The notes beneath the pieces are model-generated. The model saw only the letters and a list, made by a program, of their open reading frames with translations. It ran no database searches and was not told the origin of the DNA. The translations under genes were made by a program, and so were the position numbers. A stretch of 64,000 nucleotides of DNA from Puniceibacterium sp. IMCC21224. Lineage in GTDB: Bacteria > Pseudomonadota > Alphaproteobacteria > Rhodobacterales > Rhodobacteraceae. Where the stretch lies: the NCBI RefSeq assembly GCF_001038505.1, contig NZ_LDPY01000001.1, forward strand, positions 1,736,001 through 1,800,000, written 5' to 3'. Of this stretch, positions 38,105 to 46,067 are shown in pieces (the first letter of the stretch is position 1; the number at the start of each line of letters is the position of its first letter).

Positions 38105-39451
38105 TCAGACCGTGTCGAGGTAGATTTCGACCTGTTCGTTGGGGCTGAGTTCGGCCATGTAGAACAGTTCCTGACGTTTGGTCAGCACAAGGTTGCGGAT
38201 CATCTCGGGGGAAAACAATCGCGGGATAATGGCGCTTTGTTCAAAGGCGTTGATCGCTTTGCCCCAGGTACCGGGGATGCGGTCCAGTTCCAGCGCGTAG
38301 GCGTTGCCGGTGATCGGCTCGGGCGGCTCGATCCCGTCTTCGATCCCGTTCAAAGCAGCCCCCAGAATGGCAGTCAGCATCAGATAGGGGTTCACATCGC
38401 CCCCGGCGACGCGGTGTTCGATCCGCCGCGCGGCGGAACTGCCTGACGGGATGCGGATGGCTGCTGTGCGGTTCTCATAAGCCCAGCAGATACCCGACGG
38501 CGCATGCGCGCCCGGAACCATGCGGTCATAAGAGTTGAGATGCGGCGCAAAGATCAACGTGCTGTCGTGCATCGCGTTGATGCAGCCTGCCACCGCATGG
38601 CGCATCAGCGCCGTGCCTTTGGGGCCGCCATCGTCAAAGATGTTGGCGCCATTCTTGTCGACCACGGAAAAATGCGTGTGCAAGCCTGAGCCGGCGTAAT
38701 CCTCGTAGGGTTTGGCCATGAAGGACGCGGCAAAGCCATGGCGACGCGCCAGCCCTTTGACCAGGATCTTGAACAGCCAGGCATCGTCGGCAGCGCGCAA
38801 GGCGTCGTCGCCATGCATCAGGTTGATTTCGAACTGGCCCAGACCGGCCTCGGATATCGCGGTGTCGGCGGGAATATCCATCGCCTCGCAGGCGTCGTAG
38901 AGGTCGGTAAAGAACGTGTCGAACTGGTCGAGCGCGCGGATCGACATGGTTTCGGCCGCCTTACGCCGCTTGTTCGACCGAGGGCTGATTGGCACCTGAA
39001 GATTGCGCCCGGAATCGTCGATCAGAAAGAACTCAAGCTCGACCGCGACAACTGGTGTCAGGCCCTTTTCCTTGTAGCGATCCACGACGGTCCGCAGCGC
39101 CTGACGCGGATCACCCTCGTAGGGGCGGCCATCCTCGCGAAACATCCAGATTGGCAGCAACGCGGTGGGGGCTTCGAGCCAGGGCATGGGCAGAAAGCCG
39201 CGTTCAGTGGGTTTCAGCACCCCGTCCGCATCACCGGATTCGAACACCAGTGGGCTATCGTCGATGTCTTCGCCCCAGATGTCCAGGTTGAGGACAGACA
39301 GTGGAAAGCGGGTGCCATCCTCGACCACTTTGTCGGCAAAGCGTGACGGCACACGTTTGCCGCGCGGTTGGCCGTTGAGATCGGCAGCCGCCACGCGGAT
39401 TGTCCGCACCTCGGGATGTTTGCGCAGATAGTTCTTCATGACGGAGGACAT
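38105..39451 (-). CDS. Second glutamine synthetase-like ligase
   Basis: A 448-residue GS-superfamily protein clearly paralogous to the ligase at 35974-37338. It has the corresponding motifs VELEFFLIDD, GLGQFEINLMHGDD, GLHTHFSV and the NRTAAIRIPSGS block. Like its neighbour it lacks the GlnA adenylylation site. The presence of two such ligases suggests two related amines or sequential steps. ATG 39451 gives the family-typical start; there is no strong ribosome-binding site. A 16-base perfect palindrome (39471-39486) lies 20 bases upstream. The gap to the amidotransferase is 86 bases. Confidence 0.87.
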   Translation of the reverse strand: MSSVMKNYLRKHPEVRTIRVAAADLNGQPRGKRVPSRFADKVVEDGTRFPLSVLNLDIWGEDIDDSPLVFESGDADGVLKPTERGFLPMPWLEAPTALLPIWMFREDGRPYEGDPRQALRTVVDRYKEKGLTPVVAVELEFFLIDDSGRNLQVPISPRSNKRRKAAETMSIRALDQFDTFFTDLYDACEAMDIPADTAISEAGLGQFEINLMHGDDALRAADDAWLFKILVKGLARRHGFAASFMAKPYEDYAGSGLHTHFSVVDKNGANIFDDGGPKGTALMRHAVAGCINAMHDSTLIFAPHLNSYDRMVPGAHAPSGICWAYENRTAAIRIPSGSSAARRIEHRVAGGDVNPYLMLTAILGAALNGIEDGIEPPEPITGNAYALELDRIPGTWGKAINAFEQSAIIPRLFSPEMIRNLVLTKRQELFYMAELSPNEQVEIYLDTV

Positions 39452-39470
39452 GGGGCACCAGGGTTGAAAT

Positions 39471-39486
39471 TAATTTGATCAAATTA
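39471..39486. promoter_or_regulatory. Perfect 16-base palindrome upstream of the second GS-like gene
   Basis: TAATTTGATCAAATTA reads identically on both strands and lies 20 bases before the start codon, within the promoter region of the GS-amidotransferase-GS-oxidase genes. TTGATCAA-centred palindromes are common binding sites of GntR-type regulators; the actual factor is not in the window. Confidence 0.55.
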
Positions 39487-39574
39487 TGGATAGCGATGAA
39501 CACCCCCACTTGGCAAGCACAAAGGCGGGACGATCGCACGGGGCGATCTTTCACGCGCCAGAGGTTGGGGAACC

Positions 39575-40381
39575 CTAGCGGATCAGGTTGGGGCGGATAC
39601 GCAGTTTAGGCCGCTGGGCTTGTGGCAGATGACGGTTCAACCGACGGTTCACCAGACCAAAGCAGGACACCACAATCAGGGTGAGAACGATGAAATAGCA
39701 GGCCAGAATTGGATAGGGGACAAAGGGGTTAAAGGTCTTATCGGCAAAGTAATTGGCGTAATACAGCGCGTCGCCGCCCTGTTGCCGCGCCGGAAAACCG
39801 GAAAAGAACACCAAAGTGGTGGCGTGAAACAGAAAGATTGCCTCGTTCGTATAGGCGGGCCAGGCCAGCCGCAGCATTGTCGGCCAGATGATCCGCCGGA
39901 ACCGGTTCCAGCCGGTAAGGCCGTAGGCGTCCGCCGCTTCGACATCACCGCGCGGTACCGAGCGCAGCGCGCCATAAAAAATCTCACCGGAATAGGCGGC
40001 GGTGTTCAAGAACAGCACTACAAGCGCGCCAAGCCAGGCTGACGAGAACGGGTCAAAGACCGACGAGACGGATTTGAGGCTTTGAAATCCAAAATAAGCA
40101 AAGAAGAACTGAATGAACAGCGGCGAGCCGCGGAAGATAAAGATGAACCACTCCGACAGTTTGCGCAGCGCTTTGACCTGCGATGCCTTGCCCACCGCCA
40201 CAGCCGTCGCCAGAAAGAACCCAGAACTAAGCGCAACGACCCCGAAATAGATATTCCAGATCATGCCCGACCCGATCAGCACCACCTGCTGACAGAGCGT
40301 GAAATCCGCGCGCGGCAACAGGCGCTCACCAATCCCGAGCGAGCGTAGACCGTAGTCGGCGATCGTCTCCCAGCAGCTCAT
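39575..40381 (-). CDS. Polar amino acid ABC transporter permease (second)
   Basis: A 268-residue inner-membrane permease of the HisQ/HisM type with about five membrane segments and the ATPase-coupling EAA loop (EAADAYGLTGWNRFRRIIWP, residues about 145-165). It pairs with the permease encoded just upstream; its ATG overlaps that stop by four bases. The N-terminal extension before the first membrane segment is longer than usual. Last gene of the four-gene importer; the nearby polyamine-type genes suggest a basic amino acid, opine or amine-like substrate. Confidence 0.9.
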   Translation of the reverse strand: MSCWETIADYGLRSLGIGERLLPRADFTLCQQVVLIGSGMIWNIYFGVVALSSGFFLATAVAVGKASQVKALRKLSEWFIFIFRGSPLFIQFFFAYFGFQSLKSVSSVFDPFSSAWLGALVVLFLNTAAYSGEIFYGALRSVPRGDVEAADAYGLTGWNRFRRIIWPTMLRLAWPAYTNEAIFLFHATTLVFFSGFPARQQGGDALYYANYFADKTFNPFVPYPILACYFIVLTLIVVSCFGLVNRRLNRHLPQAQRPKLRIRPNLIR

Positions 40382-41232
40382 ACCGTGGCCTTTCGCTGCG
40401 CGTTGCCGCCCAGAGTAGCCTGCCCGTGAGTCAGACGTGTCATCACCCGTTCAAGCACCAGTTCCGAAACCCGTGTGAACAGCAGATAAAAGACCAACAA
40501 CACCAGGAAATACCACATCCGCCAGTCGCCATGCGGATAGTCGGTAAAGCGCGGCGTCTTGGCACCGCCGAGCTCGCGTGCCCAATACACGATATCCTCG
40601 ACCCCGAGGAGGAATAGCAGCGGCGTCGCTTTGATCAGCACCATCCACAGGTTGGACAGGCCGGGCAGGGCATAGACCCACATTTGCGGCACCAGAATGC
40701 GCCAGAAACATTGACGTGGCGACATACCATAGGCCTCGCCTGTTTCCAACTGGCCCTGCGGCACGGCGCGCATGGCACCATAGATTACATTGGCGGCAAA
40801 GGCGCCAAAGACGATGGCAAAGGTCAGCACCGCTAGGAAGAATCCATAGATTTCATGCATGTATTGTGGTGCGTTGCCCAGTGGCAGCTTGGCGATTTCG
40901 CAGACAACAAAATCGTTGCCCTGACGGATCGGGGCGTCCCAGTCCGGGCATTTTACCTTGTGCCGGACATATTCAAGCGCCTGATCCAGCGCGATGACGA
41001 AGAACAGGAAAAAGGCGATGTCGGGAACGCCGCGCACAATGGCGATATAGGCCTGACCGAACCACCGAACCGGCAGGATACGTGAGCGCGCGGCCGCAGC
41101 GCCACCAAAACCGAACGCCAGAGCAGTGGGTGCAGTGATCGCGAGCAACAGCAGAACCGTCCCAAACGACCAATACAACGCCATGTGTTTGCCGGTCGTC
41201 AGATAACAGGCCAGCCAGGCGGCATCTGACAA
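40378..41232 (-). CDS. Polar amino acid ABC transporter permease (first)
   Basis: A 284-residue HisM/HisQ-type permease. The conserved IVRGVPDIAFFLF stretch and the EAA loop (ETGEAYGMSPRQCFWRILVP) are present; between the first two core segments there is a periplasmic insertion with two Cys (CPDWDAPIRQGNDFVVCE), which may form a disulfide. The start taken is TTG 41232, since no ATG precedes residue 17; ATG 41184 is the alternative. Upstream lies a hairpin followed by the 23-bp repeat, which may reduce its expression relative to the binding protein. Confidence 0.88.
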   Translation of the reverse strand: MSDAAWLACYLTTGKHMALYWSFGTVLLLLAITAPTALAFGFGGAAAARSRILPVRWFGQAYIAIVRGVPDIAFFLFFVIALDQALEYVRHKVKCPDWDAPIRQGNDFVVCEIAKLPLGNAPQYMHEIYGFFLAVLTFAIVFGAFAANVIYGAMRAVPQGQLETGEAYGMSPRQCFWRILVPQMWVYALPGLSNLWMVLIKATPLLFLLGVEDIVYWARELGGAKTPRFTDYPHGDWRMWYFLVLLVFYLLFTRVSELVLERVMTRLTHGQATLGGNAQRKATV

Positions 41233-41290
41233 TTGGCCGGGATCTGTGCAAAACTCGAAAATGGGTGCGCCTCGGGGTCAGGTCAGAAAG

Positions 41291-41313
41291 AGCGTATTTT
41301 TGAAGAGAAGAAG
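41291..41313 (+). repeat. 23-bp intergenic repeat, copy 3
   Basis: Matches copy 2 at 21 of 23 positions. On the minus (transcribed) strand it is a pyrimidine-rich stretch located six bases after the hairpin at 41319-41343, between the binding-protein and permease genes of the ABC operon. Confidence 0.75.
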
Positions 41314-41318
41314 CCGAC

Positions 41319-41343
41319 AAGGGAGAGGCAGCGCCCCTCCCTT
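41319..41343 (-). terminator. Hairpin between binding-protein and permease genes
   Basis: AAGGGAG (41319-41325) pairs with CTCCCTT (41337-41343); inner GGC/GCC pair around an AGC loop with one mismatch. It follows the binding-protein stop by 14 bases. The pyrimidine strand of the 23-bp repeat comes next instead of a pure U-run. Likely a partial terminator or mRNA-stabilising stem. Confidence 0.7.
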
Positions 41344-41357
41344 ATTGGTCTGCGATA

Positions 41358-42086
41358 TCAGAACAGGGCTGAACCGGGCAGCCATTCTTCGATCAGTGCA
41401 TTCAGCGAACCATCCGCCTTCATCGACTCGATGGCGGCTGAAAATTTCTCTTTCAGTTCGGCGTCGCTTTCGCGGATGCCAAGGCCGATGCCGCCGCCGA
41501 TCAGCACGTCGTCGCCGACAAGGGCGAGGTCGGCGCTTTCTTCTGCGATTGGCAGCAGGTAGGCCTTGTCAGCCAGGGCCGCGTCAGCTTCGCCGTTGCG
41601 CACTGCGGCCACGGTTTCGTCCGGGGTCGCGAATTCGAGCAGGGTGGCCCCGGCGCTGGCGATGTGGCTGGCCTGGATTGTGCCCGCCTGCGCCGCCAGA
41701 ACACCGCCGGTGAAATCCACATCAGCGCCATCAAGCCCGATGTAGGACGAGGGATCGGGTTGGGTATAGTTGGTGGTAAAGTCGATCACCTCGTCACGCT
41801 CGTCGGTGATCGACATGCCTGCGATGATCGCATCGTAATTTCCGGACACCAGGTTCGGGATGATGCTGTCCCATTCGTTGGTGACCCATTCGCAAGTCAG
41901 TTCGGCCCGCTTGCACAGCTCATCACCGAGCTTGCGTTCGAAGCCATCGACTTCACCCGCGTCATTGATGAAGTTGTACGGAGGGTAGGCGCCTTCGGTG
42001 CCGAGCCGTACAACCGAATGCGCAGCCGCAAAGGCCATGCTGGCCGAAAGCATCAGCGCGGCGGTGCCAGTCAGGATCGTTTTCAT
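41358..42086 (-). CDS. Polar amino acid ABC transporter substrate-binding protein
   Basis: A 242-residue periplasmic binding protein of the lysine/arginine/ornithine-histidine family (SBP_bac_3). A signal peptide of about 20 residues ends near AFAAAHS. The mature start RLGTEGAYPPYNF, the FERKLGDELCKR block, and the ligand-contact stretch AGMSITDERDEVIDFT are standard for this family. Two Cys in the region CKRAELTCEW likely form a disulfide, as in the LAO/HisJ proteins. It is the second gene of an ATPase, binding protein, permease, permease operon. Confidence 0.93.
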   Translation of the reverse strand: MKTILTGTAALMLSASMAFAAAHSVVRLGTEGAYPPYNFINDAGEVDGFERKLGDELCKRAELTCEWVTNEWDSIIPNLVSGNYDAIIAGMSITDERDEVIDFTTNYTQPDPSSYIGLDGADVDFTGGVLAAQAGTIQASHIASAGATLLEFATPDETVAAVRNGEADAALADKAYLLPIAEESADLALVGDDVLIGGGIGLGIRESDAELKEKFSAAIESMKADGSLNALIEEWLPGSALF

Positions 42087-42142
42087 CTGTTTTCTCCCTG
42101 GAGTGGTTTTGGCGTGGAATTGACTGCGGCCTTTGGGGCCGG

Positions 42143-42919
42143 TCAGGCGTGTTGGGTGGATCGCAGAAAGCCCTGCAACCGTTCGGATTTTGGAGCACCG
42201 AACAAGCTGGCTGGCGGCCCTTCCTCTTCGACCAGCCCCTGATGCAAAAATACCACATGATTGCTGACATCATGGGCCATCTTCATGTCATGCGTCACGA
42301 TCAGCATGGTGCGGCCTTCGGCGGCAAGATCCCTGATGACCTGCACCACTTCTTGTTCAAGCTCGGGATCGAGTGCGGAGGTCGGTTCATCGAACAGGAT
42401 CGCTTCGGGCTCCATACATAGCGCGCGGGCGATGGCGGCGCGCTGCTGCTGGCCACCGGACAGCTGGGCGGGAAAGTTGTCACATTTGTCGCCGATGCCG
42501 ACCTTATCGAGATAGCCGCGCGCGGCCTCTTCGACGTCGGACGGGGCGCGGCCCAGAACGGTCACTGGTGCCTCCATCACGTTCTGAAGGATGGTCAAAT
42601 GAGACCACAGATTGAACTGCTGGAACACCATCGAAAGGTTGGTGCGGATGCGCAGCACCTGCTTGGCGTCGCCGGGCCGGCGGCCAAGGCCACTGCCGTG
42701 CCAGATGACCGGTTCACCTTTGAACATGACGTCGCCCTGCTGGCTGTCCTCGAGCAGGTTGGCGCAACGCAGCAGTGTCGATTTTCCGGATCCCGAAGAT
42801 CCGATGAGAGAAACCACGTCGCCACGGTGGGCAGTGATATCCACACCCTTGAGCACCTCAAGCGGGCCATACTGCTTGTGCAGATTGCGAATGCTGATGA
42901 CGGGGGCTGAATTTATCAC
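42143..42919 (-). CDS. Polar amino acid ABC transporter ATP-binding protein
   Basis: A 258-residue ATPase of the HisP/GlnQ class. Walker A GSSGSGKS lies at residues 40-47, the signature LSGGQQQR at 153-160, Walker B ending in [10 protein letters not shown] follows, and the switch His in VTHDM is present. The start chosen is GTG 42919; GTG 42952 would add 11 residues and cannot be excluded, while the longer frame upstream looks noncoding. It leads the importer operon and is divergent from nothing; the preceding gene ends at 43047 on the same strand. Confidence 0.92.
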   Translation of the reverse strand: MINSAPVISIRNLHKQYGPLEVLKGVDITAHRGDVVSLIGSSGSGKSTLLRCANLLEDSQQGDVMFKGEPVIWHGSGLGRRPGDAKQVLRIRTNLSMVFQQFNLWSHLTILQNVMEAPVTVLGRAPSDVEEAARGYLDKVGIGDKCDNFPAQLSGGQQQRAAIARALCMEPEAILFDEPTSALDPELEQEVVQVIRDLAAEGRTMLIVTHDMKMAHDVSNHVVFLHQGLVEEEGPPASLFGAPKSERLQGFLRSTQHA

Positions 42920-43046
42920 GAGGGCCTGTTGTGTTGCATAAATTGGGTTCACATCAGAATGGCGATAAATTTCCGCGCATTGCAACGTGCAAAACAGCAC
43001 AAACGGCCATTTCGCGGGCAGGATGACCCCAGGTTCGCCCGTTTCG

Positions 43047-43778
43047 TCAACGATTGGGCGGGTTGGGAACATCAAGATAGGCGGCCGCGGGAACCGCCGC
43101 GATCCCGTGCAGGTTCAGGTTGTCGCGGGTGTGCCGGGGCAGGGCTGCGATACCATCGCTGAGGGCGCAGCGTAGTGCATCGGCGTCTTGCCCGAGGCTG
43201 GTAATAAAGGGGGTGGCGGGTGTCGGTTCAGTCCGGGCAAGCTCGCGTAGGGCAGCGGCGTGAGGGTCAAACCGCTGGATCAGCCGCCATGAGTGCGCAT
43301 CGATCGCCGTGATATCGCCGACGCCATCAGCCACCATGCGCGCCGAAAAGACGTGGCCGCCGCTCTCGCAGATCGGGCCAAGTGTGAGGCCACGCTCGCG
43401 TGCAAAATTATAGAGGCTGCCATACCCAGACTGGCTGTGGGTCTGGTTGATCACCACGCGCCGGGTCATGATTTCGACCAGCGTGCCGGGCGTGTCGTGC
43501 CGGGTAACAAATACAGAATTATAATACCCCGGCGGGCACCCGGGCAAACCGTAATCCGGGCTGCCAAGCAACTGTACCTTGCCGTGCAGGCGCGTCCGGT
43601 ATGGCAGGCCGCAAGTTTGCGACAACAGCAGATCCGGCCCAAGCCAAGCATCCCAGAGGTCGATATCGCGATCAACCTGCTGTGGGCCATATCCCAGTTG
43701 TGTCCGCACTGACTGCCAGAGTGCGTCAGTATCCGCGGCCGTCTCAGCGCGGTCATACATCGGCAGGCTGACGATCAC
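43047..43778 (-). CDS. PhnD-like substrate-binding-fold protein without signal peptide
   Basis: A 243-residue protein resembling the phosphonate/phosphite-binding PhnD family (for example PDYGLPGCPPGYYNSVFVTR and ARMVADGVGDITAIDAHSW). Unlike real periplasmic receptors it has no signal peptide: the start GTG 43778 is fixed by a four-base overlap with the upstream TerB-like stop and by GAGG just before. It is therefore predicted to be cytosolic, and no ABC permease of this family is adjacent. The ligand and role are unknown. It ends 127 bases before the amino acid importer. Confidence 0.75.
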   Translation of the reverse strand: MIVSLPMYDRAETAADTDALWQSVRTQLGYGPQQVDRDIDLWDAWLGPDLLLSQTCGLPYRTRLHGKVQLLGSPDYGLPGCPPGYYNSVFVTRHDTPGTLVEIMTRRVVINQTHSQSGYGSLYNFARERGLTLGPICESGGHVFSARMVADGVGDITAIDAHSWRLIQRFDPHAAALRELARTEPTPATPFITSLGQDADALRCALSDGIAALPRHTRDNLNLHGIAAVPAAAYLDVPNPPNR

Positions 43779-44215
43779 TTCTGTGCCTCGACCCGCTGGC
43801 GTGCCATGGCGCTGTCGACGTCTGACACACCCAACAGCGACGAGACGAGGCGCAGCAGCGAATCCTCTTCGTCGCTGCGCACACCATCGGCTAATGCGAC
43901 CTCCCACAGGGCTTCGACCACGTCGATTCGGTGATCATAGGCCACGGCATCCTTGATCGCGCGGGTAAAGCGCACAGTGTCTGGAGCCTGGATTTCCAGC
44001 TCTTCCGCGTGTGCGCGCAGATTGCGCGCAGCATCCGGCGATAGGGCATAGCGGCCAGCCGCGATGCGGTCTATCCGCGCGCGTTCGGACTGGTCGTAAC
44101 TGCCGTCAGAGCGAGCGACACGCACAAGTAACGCGGTCAATGCCAGCCGGGCGTCGGCATCGGGCATTTGCGAAGGGTCAGGCTGAGTCAGCCGCTTCAG
44201 AAAATCACTAAACAT
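43775..44215 (-). CDS. TerB-like protein
   Basis: A 146-residue all-helical protein of the TerB (tellurite resistance B) superfamily. The first repeat has VARSDGSYDQSERARID and the second ALADGVRSDEEDSLLRLV, the two acidic metal-binding-like segments characteristic of TerB. Stand-alone TerB proteins are common in alphaproteobacteria and need not confer tellurite resistance. ATG 44215 is the best start. Its stop overlaps the start of the PhnD-like gene by four bases. Confidence 0.8.
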   Translation of the reverse strand: MFSDFLKRLTQPDPSQMPDADARLALTALLVRVARSDGSYDQSERARIDRIAAGRYALSPDAARNLRAHAEELEIQAPDTVRFTRAIKDAVAYDHRIDVVEALWEVALADGVRSDEEDSLLRLVSSLLGVSDVDSAMARQRVEAQK

Positions 44216-44331
44216 GACATGCGATATAGGGCGATTTGACCGCCGGGCCAATGGGCTATGTGGCCGCAAGAGGTGTCATCAGGTGACAGTTGCAGCTGCC
44301 TTCGCGGAAGCTCAAGCGCAGGGCCGCGCGG

Positions 44332-44733
44332 CTAATGGCGTGCGCCGGGGGGCGGATCAAGCCCCAGAAGGTGGTGCAGATCGACATGGGACAGATCGGC
44401 ACATGACAGACCGCGCCGGTTTTGGGGCAGGCAGGACAGCAGGGCGCGCCGCTCGTGATCAGGTACATTTGCGCTGAGCAGGTCGGCCAGAACCGGCCAG
44501 GGCGGTGCCTGATCGGCGACGATTTCGCAGTTGCGGCGCATCTCGGTGGCCTCGGCGGCGGTCAGATGATGATGACGGGCAAGGGTTTCATCCACATCCC
44601 GCATGCCGCCAATGGCGCCGGGATGGTCACGCGCCACCATCACCAGCAGCGTGCCCAATGCCATCGGAGTATCCGCCGGGTCGAGCCAGGCGCAATCCGG
44701 GGCGTTCAGCCACAAGAGCAGGCGCGCGGACAT
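44332..44733 (-). CDS. Small hypothetical protein
   Basis: A 133-residue protein I do not recognise. It has no signal peptide; the N-terminal half is moderately hydrophobic (MALGTLLVMVARDHPG) and the rest is His/Leu/Asp-rich, ending in LSHVDLHHLLGLDPPPG. Codon use looks like its neighbours. ATG 44733 lies three bases after the stop of the DUF1330 gene, which supports a real co-transcribed gene. A 116-base gap separates it from the TerB-like gene. Confidence 0.55.
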   Translation of the reverse strand: MSARLLLWLNAPDCAWLDPADTPMALGTLLVMVARDHPGAIGGMRDVDETLARHHHLTAAEATEMRRNCEIVADQAPPWPVLADLLSANVPDHERRALLSCLPQNRRGLSCADLSHVDLHHLLGLDPPPGARH

Positions 44734-44736
44734 AGG

Positions 44737-45027
44737 TCACTCATAACCTTCGACGATGACCAGATCCCCGGTCGAAACGGGATCGCGCAGCGCCTTAGCC
44801 GCCTGGTAGGCGTCGCTGTTATAGCAGGCGTGGGCCGCTTCGATACTGGGGAATTCGATCACCACAGTGCGCGGGCGTGTGTCACCCTCGCACTGTTCCT
44901 GCGGCCCTCCCCTGACCAGAAACCGCGCGCCGAATTCGCGAAACGGGGCGGCGTTGGCAGCTTTGTACGCTTCATATATCTGCGCGTCGTTCACGGTAAC
45001 ATGCGCGACCCAATAGGCTTTTGCCAT
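44737..45027 (-). CDS. DUF1330 domain protein
   Basis: A 96-residue dimeric alpha/beta-barrel protein of DUF1330. The conserved elements are AYWVAHVTVND at the start, PFREFGARFLVRGG in the middle and TVVIEFPSIEAAHACYNSDAYQ toward the end. The function of the family is unknown; related ferredoxin-like barrels act as small monooxygenases or isomerases. ATG 45027 is preceded by GGAGGA-type purines (rev. strand), and the gene heads a short cluster with the 133-residue hypothetical gene. Confidence 0.88.
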   Translation of the reverse strand: MAKAYWVAHVTVNDAQIYEAYKAANAAPFREFGARFLVRGGPQEQCEGDTRPRTVVIEFPSIEAAHACYNSDAYQAAKALRDPVSTGDLVIVEGYE

Positions 45028-45240
45028 ATCCTCCTCCTTCTCCTCCCGGAGCTGTCCAAACAGCAGTTTGCGTCAAGCACGGTGACTTGGCAATGGCGGC
45101 GGTTTCTGACCCTGCGGGCTGGGGTCTGGGTGGGGGCAGTGGTAGCGAATCCTTTGGCGCGTCCAACTCTAACCACAGGGGGGCGATGCTGATGCTGTGC
45201 CGAACACCCCCCAGTTTCCGAGGCCGTCAGGGCGGGGAAT

Positions 45241-46020
45241 TCAGCTGAGCCGCGCAAAATGCCCGGACAGGATCGCAGCTTGTGCGTCAGTGCCATAGGG
45301 CGGATTGATTATAAACATCCCCGAACCCACCATGCGGTGCCCATCACGAACCGGGGGAAAGCTCACCTCATGACGCAAGGTTGTGGGGTGCGCCGCGCTT
45401 AGCGCGTCCAGCATCGGATGATGTGCGCCCGAGGTCAGGATCGGATACCACAAGACCAGAATACCGACGTTCCATTTGCGGTGCAGCGTCGTCAGAATGC
45501 GCGGCAGATCGGCATAGTCGCTCTTGATTTCGTAGGACGGGTCGATCAGCAGCAGCCCGCGGCGCGGCTCTGGCGGGCATAGGGACTGCGCGAGGGCAAA
45601 GCCATCCTGGTGGTGGATATGGATGTTCTTGCGATCGAGGGCGGACTTCAACGCGGCATGTTCACCGGGATGCAGTTCCGCCAGATGCAGTCGGTCCTGC
45701 GCCCGCAACAACGTCGCCGCGATCATCGGAGATCCGGGATAGGCGTCGGGGCCGTGGTCCTGGCGCAGTGCCGCCAACGCGCGGGCATAGGGATGCGCTG
45801 GCGCAAACCACTGATCGGCGCGCAGGATACCCTTTGCCGCTTCGCCTGTGCGCATGGCCTCGGGCGCGCTGAGGTCGTACAGACCGCGCCCGGCGTGGGT
45901 TTCGATATAGCTGAGCGGCTTGGGCTTTTGCGTCAGATAGTCCAGCATCCACGCCAGCAGCGCATGTTTGTGAACATCCGCCAGATTCCCGGCGTGGTAG
46001 TGATGTTGATAGGAAAGCAT
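45241..46020 (-). CDS. rlmJ: 23S rRNA (adenine(2030)-N6)-methyltransferase RlmJ
   Basis: Methylates A2030 of 23S rRNA using S-adenosylmethionine. The 259-residue protein has the diagnostic N-terminus MLSYQHHYHAGNLADVHKH, a SAM-binding YIETHAGRGLYDL, and the catalytic LIDPSYE with DPSY at residues 160-163 (DPPY in E. coli). The start ATG 46020 is fixed by the N-terminus; a longer frame exists but lacks similarity. It ends opposite a 213-base stretch without a gene. Confidence 0.94.
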   Translation of the reverse strand: MLSYQHHYHAGNLADVHKHALLAWMLDYLTQKPKPLSYIETHAGRGLYDLSAPEAMRTGEAAKGILRADQWFAPAHPYARALAALRQDHGPDAYPGSPMIAATLLRAQDRLHLAELHPGEHAALKSALDRKNIHIHHQDGFALAQSLCPPEPRRGLLLIDPSYEIKSDYADLPRILTTLHRKWNVGILVLWYPILTSGAHHPMLDALSAAHPTTLRHEVSFPPVRDGHRMVGSGMFIINPPYGTDAQAAILSGHFARLS

Positions 46021-46067
46021 ATCGGCGAAGTAGGCGGGATAGGGTCGCGGCGCAAGGCCCGCGCCCC

